Of a DNA stretch of 64,000 bases, positions 1 to 10,741 are shown in pieces. The stretch comes from Serendipita indica DSM 11827. Lineage: Eukaryota > Basidiomycota > Agaricomycetes > Sebacinales > Serendipitaceae. Below the pieces are notes generated by a model. That model was not told the origin of the DNA and ran no database searches. It saw only the letters and a program-made list of their open reading frames with translations. Every line of letters begins with the position of its first letter. Position 1 is the first letter of the stretch. The position numbers and the translations under genes were made by a program. Location: assembly GCA_910890315.1 (NCBI GenBank), contig CAJVGD010000006.1:1-64000 (forward strand), in the 5' to 3' direction.

Positions 1-1101
1 CTCTTGGAATGGCCGGTCTACGACGTGACATGCGTGAGACCTGCATTCTCTGATCGGAAACTGTTAAGATACGATGCATTAGAGCCCTTAGGGAGGCTGG
101 ACTTTGGGATTCCGTTTACGCTTAGCCTGGCCTCTGTGGGCTCCAATCTCATTTGTGGTTTTATCACGAGGAGAAAATGTGTGTACAGAGACATGAGATC
201 CTGTGATCCTTGCTCTCTTGCATCTTCCTCGTCCATGCTGTGACTACGCTCAGCAGCCATATCTGGAACGCGCCTTTGAGCCATGGCAGTCGCTTGAAAG
301 ATCTGGGTTGCCCCATTGCATAGAATCAGCTGGTATTCGGACACTGTCACAGATACTTAACCCCCAGCCGCGATCATAATTCAACTTATTGGCGGGAAAT
401 GGTCAAGAAGTACGTACGTGAATTCATTCAATCCTCTTTTGTCGTCTTATATCAGTGCTGTCAGGAGTGGGCCTGTCGGCTGGTACTATGTGGCTACAAA
501 GAACAAGCCAGCTGACGAGTCGGAAATAGCGAGGCGGGCCTTGTCGAGCGCCAGGCTCTTACTTCGCGCCCTTCGCCGGACGCGCCGACCACCCGCAACA
601 AACGCAAGGCCGACGCGATCTCAATCCACCCTTTTATCCACTCGTCTCTCTTTGCCATCCCCTAGAGGCGTACCAACGTCATCGTAGCACCCAAGCCCAA
701 GAAGCCCTAAGAAGAAGTGGATTTTTGTATGCAGACAAAGCACTGGCGCGCAAACAGACGAGGCGAGACCGCAAATCGCATTCAACGACTGAAATGATCG
801 GGCGTCTGATTCTCTAGCTACCCAAATGGACTTCTCGCGCGATGACCCGCGGGGAGTCCAGTACGGCGCCGGTGGCGACCGTTTATGGGAGGGCCGCCCG
901 CGGTTATTGGGTCGGTCTGACTCTCACTGCTTTGTGATTTGCGATATATTCCGGCGTATTGACGGGCTGGAGAATCGATATAAGATGCGCACCAGACTGG
1001 CCGGGAGATTGACTCTCCCTCTTTTTGCTGGCCACGCCCACCTCCTTGATCTCCCACCACGAAAAGGAGCTAGAACATATACTACCGGCCTTGATCGTAC
1101 A
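1..1101. other. Left-edge intergenic region, no firm gene
   Basis: I see no gene I can support here. A minus-strand open frame at about 350-18 has an internal ATG at 284 and a polar, coding-like start (AQRRVPDMAAERSH), but no recognisable domain and no clear splice partners. It could be the tip of a gene that leaves the window on the left. The stretch from about 500 to 1100 probably serves as promoter and 5' UTR of the surface protein that starts at 1102. Confidence 0.4.
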
Positions 1102-1595
1102 ATGATCTGGACCCTTGGACGCCTTTTGCTTCTATTCTTTGCACTATCCACGGTCGGTGCCTTGCCAAACAATGGATCGCACCATGGTATGTTCCTTGAT
1201 TGCTTATTGAAAAGGTGGATATTCAAACAGCTGTAGTGACGAGTAGCACGACCACGGCGGACCCTATATTCCCGTCGTGTCCGAGCGGATCCGTTCCATC
1301 GGTGATTAGCTCTGGTCCATTACCAGGCGCCACGGAAATTACAGTCGTCGTCGGCGTTTGCTCGTCTACCTCCACGCCGACGCCGACGTCTCGTTCATCC
1401 ACGTACTCTAATAATACCGTACCTACGACAGTAACAGTCTTGGCCAGTCCAACTGGTTCTCCGGCTGGACAGACACTCATTGGAACAGCGACGCAGACTG
1501 TTCCAGCGTCTTCCAGCGCGGCCTTTCGTGTCGCCACCCTGTGGAGTACGTCGCTGGTCCTTGTCCTTGTTGGATGGGCTGCGCTGTATCTTTGA
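1102..1595 (+). CDS. Small Ser/Thr-rich GPI-type cell-surface protein
   Basis: Two exons, 1102-1186 and 1231-1595, flank a 44-nt intron (GTATGT...AAACAG), and joining them keeps the frame open. The protein has a hydrophobic signal peptide (MIWTLGRLLLLFFALSTVGA), then about 90 residues rich in Ser, Thr and Pro, and ends in a hydrophobic segment (TSLVLVLVGWAALYL) directly at the stop. This is the layout of a GPI-anchored, O-mannosylated fungal wall or membrane protein. I recognise no enzyme domain. The two Cys in the middle could form one disulfide. The start is the only ATG giving a signal peptide. Topology is well supported, function unknown. Confidence 0.72.
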
Positions 1596-2038
1596 GTGCT
1601 CGAGCTCTTCGTTCTGAAACTTGGCTCCCCTTCGTTCGCCTATTATGGTTACGTCCGTCTAATGACCGCATGCATACCTTACGCCCATGTCTCTATACTT
1701 TGTTTCGTAGTTATACACGCCTATTTCTGTCATTGCTGGCATGGGATTTTTCCTTGTCTATCCCGGCGCTGCAGTAGGCTGCGCAGCACTGCCTAGAGCG
1801 AGCGGACACGACACATATAAAACTCCCACATTGCCAATCCAACCATATTATCCCTCATATCTCTAGTCTGAGAACCGACAGCCAGTTGCGCCGAGCGAAG
1901 AGCCGGGTAGAGTTGACGACCAACTTTGGACCTATACGACCACTTGGCTCGTAGAGTTGTTCTTGTTCCCCGGTGGAATAAATCAAAGGATAAACGAATC
2001 TAAAACTATACGACGACAAGAAGAGATTAACGGAGAGA
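1596..2038. other. Intergenic, promoter of the synaptobrevin gene
   Basis: No gene is visible in these 443 bases. They contain the 3' region of the surface protein and the probable promoter and 5' UTR of the R-SNARE gene. A TATA-like stretch (acatataaaact) lies near 1812-1823. Confidence 0.4.
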
Positions 2039-2810
2039 ATGTACGTCGTTGCTCCACGTCGTCAGACGTTCGCTCACTCTTTCCTTCCTCTCTCTGATCT
2101 CTGGCAACTCTGAACGTGGATGTGTGCAATGGACAACATACTGGTGGCGTAAATTTGATGGATGGGACGGACGGTGCTCGCAGGTCCGAGCCCTATGATC
2201 CATATCTCCCCCGCGGTGGGAGCAGCAACGGCGCTGGAGGAGCTGGAGGCGCAGGACGTGCTGGTGGATCATCGCAGACTGCACACATCCAGCAGCAGAT
2301 TGACGAGACGGTCGGTGCGATGCGAGACAACATTGCCCGTGTAGCGGAGCGCGGTGAGCGATTGGATGCACTCCAAGACAAGACGGGTGAGTTCTCTGTC
2401 TATTATTCTCTTTTGTCTAGAGGGCGATGGACCAAGTTGAGCAGCGCGTCGGACGCTGCTCTGGTGCTAAGCTAGCGAGACGGAGCCCCTGGGTCTATTG
2501 GATTCCCATTATGAGCACCGGTTCAGTGATCACCTTGTTTGCGACATTCGGAGATGATTCATTACTTGGGATGCTGACGCCCGCTGCAGACGGCCTCGCT
2601 GTATCAGCCCAATCGTTCCGAAAGGGTGCCAACCGGGTTCGCAAGAAGATGTGGTGGCAAAACATGAAGGTTTGTGCCTTTGTCTTTGAATAAGCTCGAC
2701 CAGTTCTGACTGTTTGACAGTGGACGCTCATTGTGGGATTGGGCATTGTCGTGCTGCTCATTATCATCATCGTGCCGATTGTCAACTCGCAGAAGAACGA
2801 CGGCAAGTAA
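2039..2810 (+). CDS. SNC1: Synaptobrevin / VAMP-type R-SNARE
   Basis: This is the vesicle R-SNARE of exocytosis, which pairs with plasma-membrane Sso1/Sec9-type SNAREs. Four coding exons: 2039-2040, 2184-2386, 2590-2669 and 2721-2810, giving 124 residues. The N-terminus reads [13 protein letters not shown], as in other fungal homologues, followed by a Gly/Ala linker. The SNARE motif spans about residues 40-95 with the zero-layer Arg in VAERGERLD, and ends in the typical [17 protein letters not shown]-terminal tail anchor ([16 protein letters not shown]) follows. The start codon is split: AT lies at 2039-2040 and G opens exon 2 after a 143-nt intron (GTACGT...CGCAG). This is the only reading that gives the family N-terminus. 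Confidence 0.9.
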
Positions 2811-3647
2811 TCGACTACCCCATGTCAAAAAACCCCTATGCTACCACGAATACCTAACCCAGCATGATTACGCCATGCCGAAATGAGCTCTATTCGCGCC
2901 TACTGTTCGAGATTGATAGTATGTATGGACGTTTCATTCTCCCTTCCTTAATGACCAGGCGGCGAAACTCGGTAATGGCGATCTGAGCCCTCGAGCGTGA
3001 TTGGTGTGTGCTCCGAGCTTCTGCCCGGGGAACGACAAATAGGAGGGAGTAGGGATCGGGTATCCACTGAGAAATGAAGCGTGCATCGTGAATTTGAATC
3101 CGGATGCGCATTCTGCCGATGTCTGCATACTATAAGATGCCAGCGTTGCAGGTGGCTGCTCCTTCTGTCCTCTCCACTCCTTCATCCCAACCGAGTCTTG
3201 GTGAATACTGCGTGCTCTGTGCACAAAGCAACGCACCTATTGCGAACAGGTTAGCTAGCTGCGCGCGGGCTGTATCTGAGAGGGGTTAGTGTTCGCCGAT
3301 GAACGAGTCGGCGTGGGAAGACCATATGGCACCAATTACTAAAATATTATCGTAGAACTTGTTTCGTCTTTCGAGTTCCTGATTCCGACTAGCGCCGCTT
3401 GCACCGGCCGGCCACTTTGGGTTGCTTATTTAGAGCACCGCAACAATCCCATCTCTCACCCCGACCGCATCCACGACTTTCCTTTTGTCCAGGTTAACTC
3501 CCTGCGTTTCTCGGGATTTCCCTCTCTCCTCTCGCTGTTTATACCAAGAGCGCCACTCGTGACGACGAGCAACTGGGTTTACCAACCCCCAGCCGTGGCC
3601 AAATTTCAAAGACTTTTTTATCGACAGGAAAAAACGAGTAGAGAAGG
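2811..3647. other. Intergenic, 837 bases without a gene
   Basis: Open frames here are short and have no recognisable domain. The last 200 bases before 3648 are pyrimidine-rich on the plus strand, fitting the core promoter and leader of the next gene. Confidence 0.4.
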
Positions 3648-4480
3648 ATGACAGTGAAGAAATACGGGACACTATTAGGGTTGATGGCAGTCGCATGGAC
3701 CGCGACAGTGGCATATGGTGCCTCGCATCTTCTCAACCCACTCGCAGATGATCCCGTAACAAGTGACAGTAACGCACGCGTCGCTGGAGTCGCAACAGAG
3801 GACTCGCGCAGTGGGTCCTCGCCGGCCACCAGAGTCGACGCAATGCTCGCCAAGGGTTACTCGCTCCTCTCGTCCACAGACATTGCTGGTGCGACTGTCG
3901 AGGAGTGGGATATCAGCGCATCATTCCCTTCTTCTGCTGATACCAAACGGTCATTATTGGGTTCAGCAGAGCTGGAATTGGAGGAACGTGGCCTCCAGGA
4001 GAAACGCGCTACGATTGATATTCAAGGTGCCAAGTGCGCTACTGCGTGTTCTTGGCAGCAAAACGTCCCCAAGGCAAATGTAAATGATTGCCCGAGCGCG
4101 TATGGCGCGCTCTACGGGACCACTGGTATCTTTACGGTCAACCCGACCCGTGCGCTTAGCTCGACGGTCGCGAATTGCTCCGTATGGGTTGTGAATCGGA
4201 GTCAGAATGCGATCAGTACGTTTTCCTTTCTGCTCCTAACAAACGAGACCTCATGCGCGCGTAGTTTATGACTATTGGGACGCCGGAGGAACAGGGCAGT
4301 GGCTCACGTATTACTGCCTGCAGCAGCAGTCTGCAACCGTCGGTGTCTGTCTCTACAATGGCCAGGGAATTGGAACGGTACGTCGCCTCTGTCTTGTTAA
4401 TAAAGCGCCTGACGCCTGTTTAGAATGTGACGAATGGCGTATGGACGGCCGTCAGCCACCCAAAGTTCATGTCCTTGTGA
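3648..4480 (+). CDS. Secreted Cys-containing protein with Kex2-like site
   Basis: Three exons (3648-4215, 4265-4377, 4424-4480) give 245 residues. Residues 1-25 form a signal peptide (LLGLMAVAWTATVAYGASH). A pro-like region of about 90 residues ends in a dibasic EKR followed by ATIDIQGAKCATAC, resembling a Kex2 cleavage site. The mature part would be about 125 residues with six Cys (KCATAC, NDCPSAY, ANCSVW, YYC, GVC), aromatic-rich (YDYWDAGGTGQW), and no membrane segment. I do not recognise a family. Such proteins in fungi are secreted wall-associated proteins or candidate effectors, which is inference here. The 5' exon reads smoothly from the first ATG. Confidence 0.75.
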
Positions 4481-4625
4481 TTATATTACCCTGGTCGTTT
4501 TCTCTTATTGCTATCTTGCAATGCCCTGTATACCGTCTACACATTTTGGTTGCAGCCTACGCCAATTGATTGAGTCGATAGCAAGGCCGTATAGTATTCC
4601 AGACAGATAAACAACGAGTGTGCTA

Positions 4626-5514
4626 CTACCTACCGCCGCAGTGGTTCAATGCCAAACCACAAAAGTTGGCGATGAAAAGATAGAAAAGCAGCTACCCCAT
4701 CGTTAGAATCCGGAAGGTGAAAGCAGAAAAGAGATGCGTACGATTCCGACGGCAATGCTAAGCAACATAATCTTTTGGTTCTTCCAAAATTGCTGCCTCC
4801 TAACGGTGCGCGCGCCTCGTCTAAATGCCCACGCCTGTCCTGCCATTGTATCCGTCTTGTCGACCAACAATTCGATTCGCTCGCCGCGTGATAGGATCTG
4901 TTCGACGTTATGGACCATAATGTCCTTGACCTGCGCGAGATTGTGCTGGGCATTTGAGAGCGCGTCTGGTGGTGGGTTTGTGTTGTATTCGTGCATGAGC
5001 GAGGAGAGTGTGGGTGTGAATCCACTGTAGCTTGATGCCGTAGGAGTAGAGGAGCTGGACGTCGGAGGAGAGTAGGCGTTGAATTTTGATTGGAGCTCAT
5101 CTAGAAATGCGAATGGGATACGTCTGGTCATGTTAGAGTGAGTATGGAGTCGACTCGTGCCAAGCAAGGCGACATACCGTCCTAGAGCATCGTCTGCCAT
5201 GACAAGAAAGGTATAGCCGCCTTCTGAGATGTAGTGGAAGAGGTACTGTTCCCATACATCTACACACATGGTCCAAATCAGCCAACTTGCCCTCCCAACG
5301 AATGCGCAGCGCAGATGTGGGGAGACGTACATGTCAGTTTCGAATTGTTTGGTGGAATCTTGGACAGAATTGTCTGGAAAGCTGTCTTATATATCAACGA
5401 TTGCTCTCCTTTGACAATGAAGAATGACATACCTTGGGAGAAGTCGCGTTTGCCCGTCGCGGTCTCACACAGAATGGTTCCGTTGTACGCAACGCATGCA
5501 TGTATCAAACTCAT
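4626..5514 (-). CDS. VAMP7-like longin R-SNARE
   Basis: Five exons on the minus strand: 5514-5433, 5381-5331, 5259-5178, 5123-4742 and 4691-4626, 220 residues. The N-terminal longin domain starts MSLIHACVAYNGTILCE and continues through QTILSKIPPNNSKLTYVW and EQYLFHYISEGGYTFLVMAD to RIPFAFLDELQSKF. A low-complexity Ser/Thr linker follows, then the R-SNARE motif with the central Arg in ILSRGERIELLVDKTD. The tail anchor (LLFYLFIANFCG) is reached only by splicing out the last intron. This class (VAMP7, fungal Nyv1/VAMP7-like) acts in endosome and vacuole fusion. It is convergent with the secreted-protein gene and divergent from Sec61 beta, with 126 bp between start codons. Confidence 0.88.
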
Positions 5515-5640
5515 TTTTGCTGATAATTTTTTGTTCAATCTGTGCCGCAGTGGTTGATGGAGTGCAGTTCCAGTTGCTATTTGCTGTGCTCTTCAACTCT
5601 TCGTCTCCGCCAGCACACCTTTTCAGCAAACTCGTCCATT

Positions 5641-6220
5641 ATGGTCAGTAGAGTTGATGTTATACCTCTTTTATGCTCTAGAAGCTGATATATGTCTATT
5701 TTCTGCTTGCTGTTGCTCGTTTACGCGTTCGACGTGGCTCGTGCAGTCCGACTCTGACCGCCCATCGTCGCCCACCGGCAAAACCACTTCATCTTCTGCA
5801 GTAGCACGTCCTCCGGGTGCTCAAGTTCGGTACGTTTGCCCTCTTCTGCAACCCACGTCGACAGCGCATCGACATCCCAACTTGTGTCCCGTGGATGGCA
5901 ATCTCCCTTGCTTCCATCTTGTAAACGACAAAACACTGACGCTTTTATTTGCAGACGCAGAGCCACAGGCTCGACCGTCCAAAAGCCAAACTCGGCACGC
6001 GCTGCTGGCGCAGGCGGATCGTCCAATACCATGCTCAAGCTCTACACGGACGATTCTCCTGGACTGAGAGTGTACGCCTTCCGTCCATTCTCTCTTCATG
6101 CTAGAACTGACGAGCGACCCCAGTGATCCGTTTGTGGTCTTGATTCTCTCGCTGTCTTTCATCGGCTCGATATTCTTCCTCCACATTTCGGCAAAGATTA
6201 TCCGTTCGTTCAGCAAATAA
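5641..6220 (+). CDS. SBH1: Sec61 beta subunit (Sbh1) of the ER translocon
   Basis: Sec61 beta is the small tail-anchored subunit of the Sec61 protein-conducting channel in the ER. Exons: 5641-5643 (just ATG), 5747-5829, 5955-6071 and 6124-6220, 99 residues. After a Ser/Pro-rich start (MSDSDRPSSPTG) comes the family signature RAAGAGGSSNTMLKLYTDD, SPGLRV, then DPFVVLILSLSFIGSIFFLH as membrane segment and a short AKIIRSFSK tail. The length is normal for the family. The first intron begins directly after the ATG (GTCAGT...GTGCAG). A longer open frame running into exon 2 without splicing exists, but it would add an unrelated hydrophobic leader. Confidence 0.92.
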
Positions 6221-6731
6221 ACGCGCGGTTCCATCCACTCGTGCTGCTCGGACAACGGCAGCATTCGCGGTGTCCACTTTTTCGATTCCCTCGTCATCAG
6301 GACCTTGATCACCGTTGCACTCGGTCAGACGATTGCTATGTATTGGAGTTTGGGACCATCTGCACCCCGAGAGGTTACCCACGTTCCACGACTGCTGTAC
6401 AAAAAATACCTTGTGCATCATCGCGATGGTAATCTAATCTATTTGCTGGACTCTTCGGCGTCGCGCTAGTCAGAACCTGTTGCTCATCCGCCGAACCTTC
6501 GAAGAACTTGCGATACTGCTGGTCTGAGATCAAGCCCTGGGTTGGGTAATAGTATAACATGGAAGAACTAAGAACACAGAATAGTGAACATCTTCACGCC
6601 CCTCAGGTAGTGAGGCTACAACGTCGGTCTACAGCCAGTCGGAGAGGTACTGGCGATACAGAGATGGGATTACAGTCAATTTGATTGACCTTGACGCATC
6701 TCAAGGTCGAAGGACGGGGATGGAGATCGCA
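6221..6731. other. Intergenic after Sec61 beta
   Basis: No gene supported. It lies between the ends of two convergent transcripts, Sec61 beta and the first mini-gene copy, and holds only short open frames. Confidence 0.4.
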
Positions 6732-7104
6732 TCAACCCCGTGAACACCCTGTTAGAAAGATAAACTTGGGTCAGCCAGTGAACTCGCAACTATGAAGGGA
6801 GCAAACTCCTCTGTGACACTCCATGTAGGTTTCACAACTGTAGGGATGGTGAGCGGTCAAGAAAAAGGACGCGCGAGGCGACCCACAGTCTGGTGTATTG
6901 TTTTGGGCGGCGGACGCAGATTCCGGCGAAGATGGCGACGACGCTGGAGTGCTTCCTTGGTCAGCGGCTGAAGCTTTTGTAGTCGTTGGGTGCGTCTTGA
7001 ACGGTCCCGTTGTGGAGCCCGCCGTCGGGGTGGAGGCTGCTCGTGTCAGTATGGACGATTAGGCTAGATATGAGAATGAACGTACTGGCGATGGTACCGC
7101 TCAT
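6732..7104 (-). CDS. Small four-exon gene of unknown function, copy 1
   Basis: Predicted exons on the minus strand: 7104-7086, 7036-6887, 6837-6784 and 6748-6732, with introns of 35-49 nt. The start is MSGTIA followed by a Thr/Ser/Pro-rich stretch (STPTAGSTTGPFKTHPTTTK). The same four-exon pattern occurs in the copy at 8322-8740, with alignable acceptor sequences (GAGCAG before exon 2, CTACAG before exon 3, a CACTGGCTGACCC core in intron 3). Compared with copy 2, the last junction shifts the frame and ends the protein early at about 80 residues, so this copy may be decaying. A minus-strand TATA-like box (tatataat) lies near 7142-7149. No known domain, no clear signal peptide. Confidence 0.4.
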
Positions 7105-7196
7105 GGTGTTGCTAAGAGAAGTGAGCCCCACTCCAAGTGCATTATATACCTCAAAACAAATCTTTATGTTCGAATGAACGGACGGAAATGGTATGT

Positions 7197-7490
7197 TTCT
7201 GACAACTTCTTGGTATGGATTGCTGTCTCCGACGAGCTATGGGAATGAACAGCTGGTGATGCGATTGGTTGGGCAGTCATGGTTCTGACAGCTTCTGGGA
7301 ATGGATTGGGTCTACAGATGAGGCTCGGGATGATATTTGTCGGGGCGTCACGTTTCTGACAGCTTCCGGGAATGGATCGGGTCTACCGATGAGGATGAAT
7401 ATTTTGTCGGGAAGTCATATTTCTGACAGCTTCTGGAAGAAGTTTGTCAGCGATGAGCCATGAGGGTCAATAGTTGATGATAATGCTTAT
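7197..7490. repeat. Degenerate minisatellite, 67-86 bp units
   Basis: The motif TTCTGACAGCTTCTGGGAATGG or a close variant starts at 7197, 7283, 7354 and 7421, so spacing is 86, 71 and 67 bases. Units share a second block (TCTAC-GATGAGG) and a third (TTTGTCGGG). The array lies just upstream of the first mini-gene copy, read on the minus strand. It is too imperfect to be recent. Confidence 0.7.
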
Positions 7491-8321
7491 GTGGATGAAT
7501 GTGGCGCCAGACTTGGCTCATGAGCCATGATGGTCAGCCTTCCACTGACAATGTAAATAATGAGAAGGCCACGTCCTTCACTATGTGTAAATATTTCAAG
7601 CCGCTAAATGGTCTTTAGATGCCTAATCAGGTACCTTCGTCAGATCCTGACCGCGGCATAGTGCCTTGCACAACAAAGGAAGTGTCTTACAGTAACAAGG
7701 ATAACCTCGATGTATCTCACCAATCACTGTATGCGCATTGCCAAAGTGTCTATTATATATCCCTTGACTGCGCAGCAACATTAAGAATCTACTGCAAAAG
7801 ACTTTTACACTATGTAGACTCTGTATGATCGATCCTTTTAATCACCCTATTACACAGATTGCTGGGCAACTTAATCACCAAACCACCTATCTTCAATTGA
7901 TGAGACCAAAGAAATGGGGTATTGGACTTCCAGTAATAAATTCTAAGTTCCTGAAAAGGCACACTCATAGGCTTCCGTCGGCAAAAGAGGCGGGCCGAGA
8001 ACGTTGCAGGTTGGGACGTGACCTGAACCAGGACCTCTCCTGCATTGCGTACCAAGGAAACGTCAGCTACATAGTAATCTAGAGCGCAGCTATTAGGCTC
8101 CAGACTCAATTGCGGTAACGAAGTTGACATTCTCCTTGGCAAGAAATACGCGATGCGGTCTTCCCTCAAAGATGGCCTGGGATTCTGGGAATGACACACT
8201 ATGCAGCTGGTAAGATTATACTACAAACATTTCTTGCGACGGACAGACAACTGGGATATGCTAGCGAGTGACTACGCGTGAAAAATCATTCTACCGTCAG
8301 CTTGTTTAAACTTAGTGCATA
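7491..8321. other. Spacer between the two mini-gene copies
   Basis: No firm gene. A minus-strand open frame at about 8199-7810 contains coding-like stretches (SLVRNAGEVLVQVTSQPATF), but it lacks a proper ATG at its start and I recognise no family. It may be a remnant of a gene. Confidence 0.35.
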
Positions 8322-8740
8322 TCAAAGGCTCAAGGACGGTGAGGGGGACCTCACAAAGCCCCTGAACATGCTGTCAAGACGGGAGGATTTGGGTCAGCCA
8401 GTGACCGTACGCGGATAGAGCAATGGCCATACTGTGAGGTGTCATCCCATGAAGGCAACACAACTGTAGGAAGGATGAGCGGCCTAATAAGGAAGGCGAT
8501 GGACAGGCGACAATGGTACATACACTCAGTAGTGGGATTTTGTCCGGTGGACGCAGAGCTTGCAGCGGACGTTGAAGAGGTTGGATTATTGCTTCGATTT
8601 GCAGCGGTAGATCCTGTAGGTGTCGCCTCCTGCGTCAGGGTTGATCCCGTGTCGGAATTGGCTGTCGAGTTGGAGGCTGCTCAGCTCAGTCTGGGCAGGG
8701 AATGACTAGAGAGCAACTCACAAGCGTTTATGAAACTCAT
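8322..8740 (-). CDS. Small four-exon gene of unknown function, copy 2
   Basis: Exons on the minus strand: 8740-8722, 8676-8524, 8463-8406 and 8370-8322, introns 34-60 nt with good donors (GTGAGT, GTATGT). They join to an open frame of 92 residues: MSFINAS, a Ser/Thr/Asn-rich middle (about residues 8-57), a short conserved block (PSWDDTSQYGHCSIRVR) and a basic end (MFRGFVRSPSPSLSL). Structure and sequence match copy 1 at 6732-7104, and a TATA-like box (tatata) lies at about 8778-8783. The shared exon layout is better evidence for a real gene than either copy alone. Function unknown. Confidence 0.5.
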
Positions 8741-10741
8741 GGTTTGGTGAATGGGTTGGGACTTCTGCTCTGCACATTATATATCTTTGGGAGTCGCTGT
8801 CCTGAGCAACGTGGATCAATAGAGTTCGTCGACGTGAACCAGGCATATGTGCCTCTGAGAGCCACCGGGTTTCTCCATTACGGACGGCTGATGCATCTTG
8901 GCGACGAATGAAACTCATTACCGAAGCGGTCGGGCGGCGCACCAATCCATCGCGGCACACCTCATCATACCCTCGCATTTCCGTTCCGTCATCCCTGGAG
9001 CGGGTGAACAACGTCAGATATGTCCACCGTGTAGGTGGGTTGTTTGAATGGCTGGCTGTGCCCTGTTTCCTTCCGACCCGACGGGCCGCTAGTTCTTCCT
9101 ATACCGCCTGACATACATGGGCAAGGAGAGACCTCTACGCGAAACGCGGTGTATTTCACTCCTCATTGTCCGCACATACATCGATGGGAGTTAGTTTTCG
9201 ATCAGAGCCGCACAGGCCGCTTGACATGATCCCAAATCCGCAAACATTGAAAAAATCCAAGTAAATCATTGGAGATTGCCCGAAACGCAGGGGGTGTCCG
9301 AGTTCAAACCTCCTTGGAAAATATCGTATCATTGTCTCCACGCCAATACCAGGCAAGCCTTGAACCTGCGAGCCAGGACTCCCGTAGCCGATCGATGGGA
9401 CAGCTAGCGAACCTCCCGGTCCCTCCATACCCTCTTTGGACATTTGGTGCCCAATGATCATCATACTCCATCTAAGTCCAACTGACGGTGATATGTCCTT
9501 CAGATATGCTGGTGGTGGCTCATCAGAGTTTAGCCGTACGATGCTCGACCCTAAACCCCAGAATGCTATATAGAGGCTCGTCGCTTCTCCACGATTCGGT
9601 ACCAAGATTGCGGAGCGCTTCGGGTGTGCAGATGAAAGTCCGTAAGCTGTCATGTCAGATTTACTATTGCAATTACATCAGCCTCGGTGTCGCCAGGTTC
9701 CTCGAGAGGCAGTTCTCGAACATGTTTGTGCTCTATGTCATTAAGAGAATATACTGCTCATTAGAGCCTCTTGCGATGGAATAGCCTCTACGTGTGGGGG
9801 GATTTCACGTCATTCATGGCCTAGGGGCATCCAAATCACGACTTGCGAATGATTGGTGAAGAAAATGGACGATACGAGGCTCTCAGCCTTTAGTGTGATG
9901 GGATTATCCATGGCCACAGTATGTTCTTCTTTCCATCTGCCCTCTCTGTTCCTCCATCGCTCCGGCTGACCAAAGATGGTGATTCGTTGTATCTTTTGCT
10001 ATGATTATCTGCAGTTAACATGCATGGAGCCCTCAGTTGGACACTGTTTTTGAGGGGCTCCCTCTCTGTCTTGCCTACGGAATCGATTATGTGTATGCTA
10101 AAGAGTTCCGATCGAAAATGTCATGAGGTCGGTCCAGATAACATACTCAGAGGTATATTTTGACCGCACAGTGAATGAAAGAGAAGCGAAAGACTTAGGT
10201 TGCGCGAGACTTGGGTAATAAGTTGTTGTATCGTCACAATATACAGACTTTAATGCCGATGGACCCACGCAATAGAGTTTTAGGGGGCACCGCAGATGGA
10301 CCGTTGACCAATTAGATTGCCAGAGGCGATGATAGTCCACCATACTCTTCGTTCGCATAGTAATACTATAGTCAGAGTCTCTCGGAAACCGTATGTAACG
10401 TTGGTGATTCTCTCCCGCCAAAATAAGACGTCCGTTCATGCGTGGAGTCCAGTATAAGCTCCTCCTTCACACCAATCATTCCTCTAAATAATCTCTTGTA
10501 TTTGATTCAAGGCAGAATCCACAGCAGCGGTCGGGAGTCAGTGTTTGGTCTTGTTTGTTGCGCCTACACGGCATCTCTTTCTGACCTATTTCCTTCGACC
10601 TCTCAAGGTACGACGCCCAATCTACTGGACTATATCGCATTATTTTCTGGGTGCACGATGGAAAGCACGAGACTGACGCCCGTTTGCCTTACCTACATGT
10701 GCTGAATTTCGTCAACGCATTGGTATCTTGGTTCTATTCAG
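8741..10741. other. Two-kilobase gene-poor stretch
   Basis: I cannot support a gene. Two minus-strand frames begin with ATG and stay open for 113 and 165 codons (10439-10098 and 9653-9156). The 165-codon frame has some globular-looking parts (SLYIAFWGLGSSIVRLNSDE), but neither shows a family motif. Both could be gene remnants. The last 100 bases are the promoter of the eL24 gene. Confidence 0.35.
9156..9653 (-). CDS. Hypothetical open frame, 165 codons
   Basis: An ATG-started frame without visible introns on the minus strand. The product contains PPPAYLKDISPSVGLRWSMM, followed by Gly/Pro-rich parts. No signal peptide, no obvious transmembrane segment and no family I recognise. It sits in the gene-poor stretch between the mini-genes and eL24. 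It may be a single exon of a larger or decayed gene, or chance. Confidence 0.22.
   Translation of the reverse strand: MTAYGLSSAHPKRSAILVPNRGEATSLYIAFWGLGSSIVRLNSDEPPPAYLKDISPSVGLRWSMMIIGHQMSKEGMEGPGGSLAVPSIGYGSPGSQVQGLPGIGVETMIRYFPRRFELGHPLRFGQSPMIYLDFFNVCGFGIMSSGLCGSDRKLTPIDVCADNEE

Noticed and set aside
7197-7490. CRISPR-like array
   Set aside because: Units are long, imperfect and contiguous, without constant short repeats and unique spacers, and the genome is eukaryotic.
10098-10439. 113-codon minus-strand frame starting with ATG
   Set aside because: No domain, no splice context, and composition close to random. Left within the gene-poor stretch.
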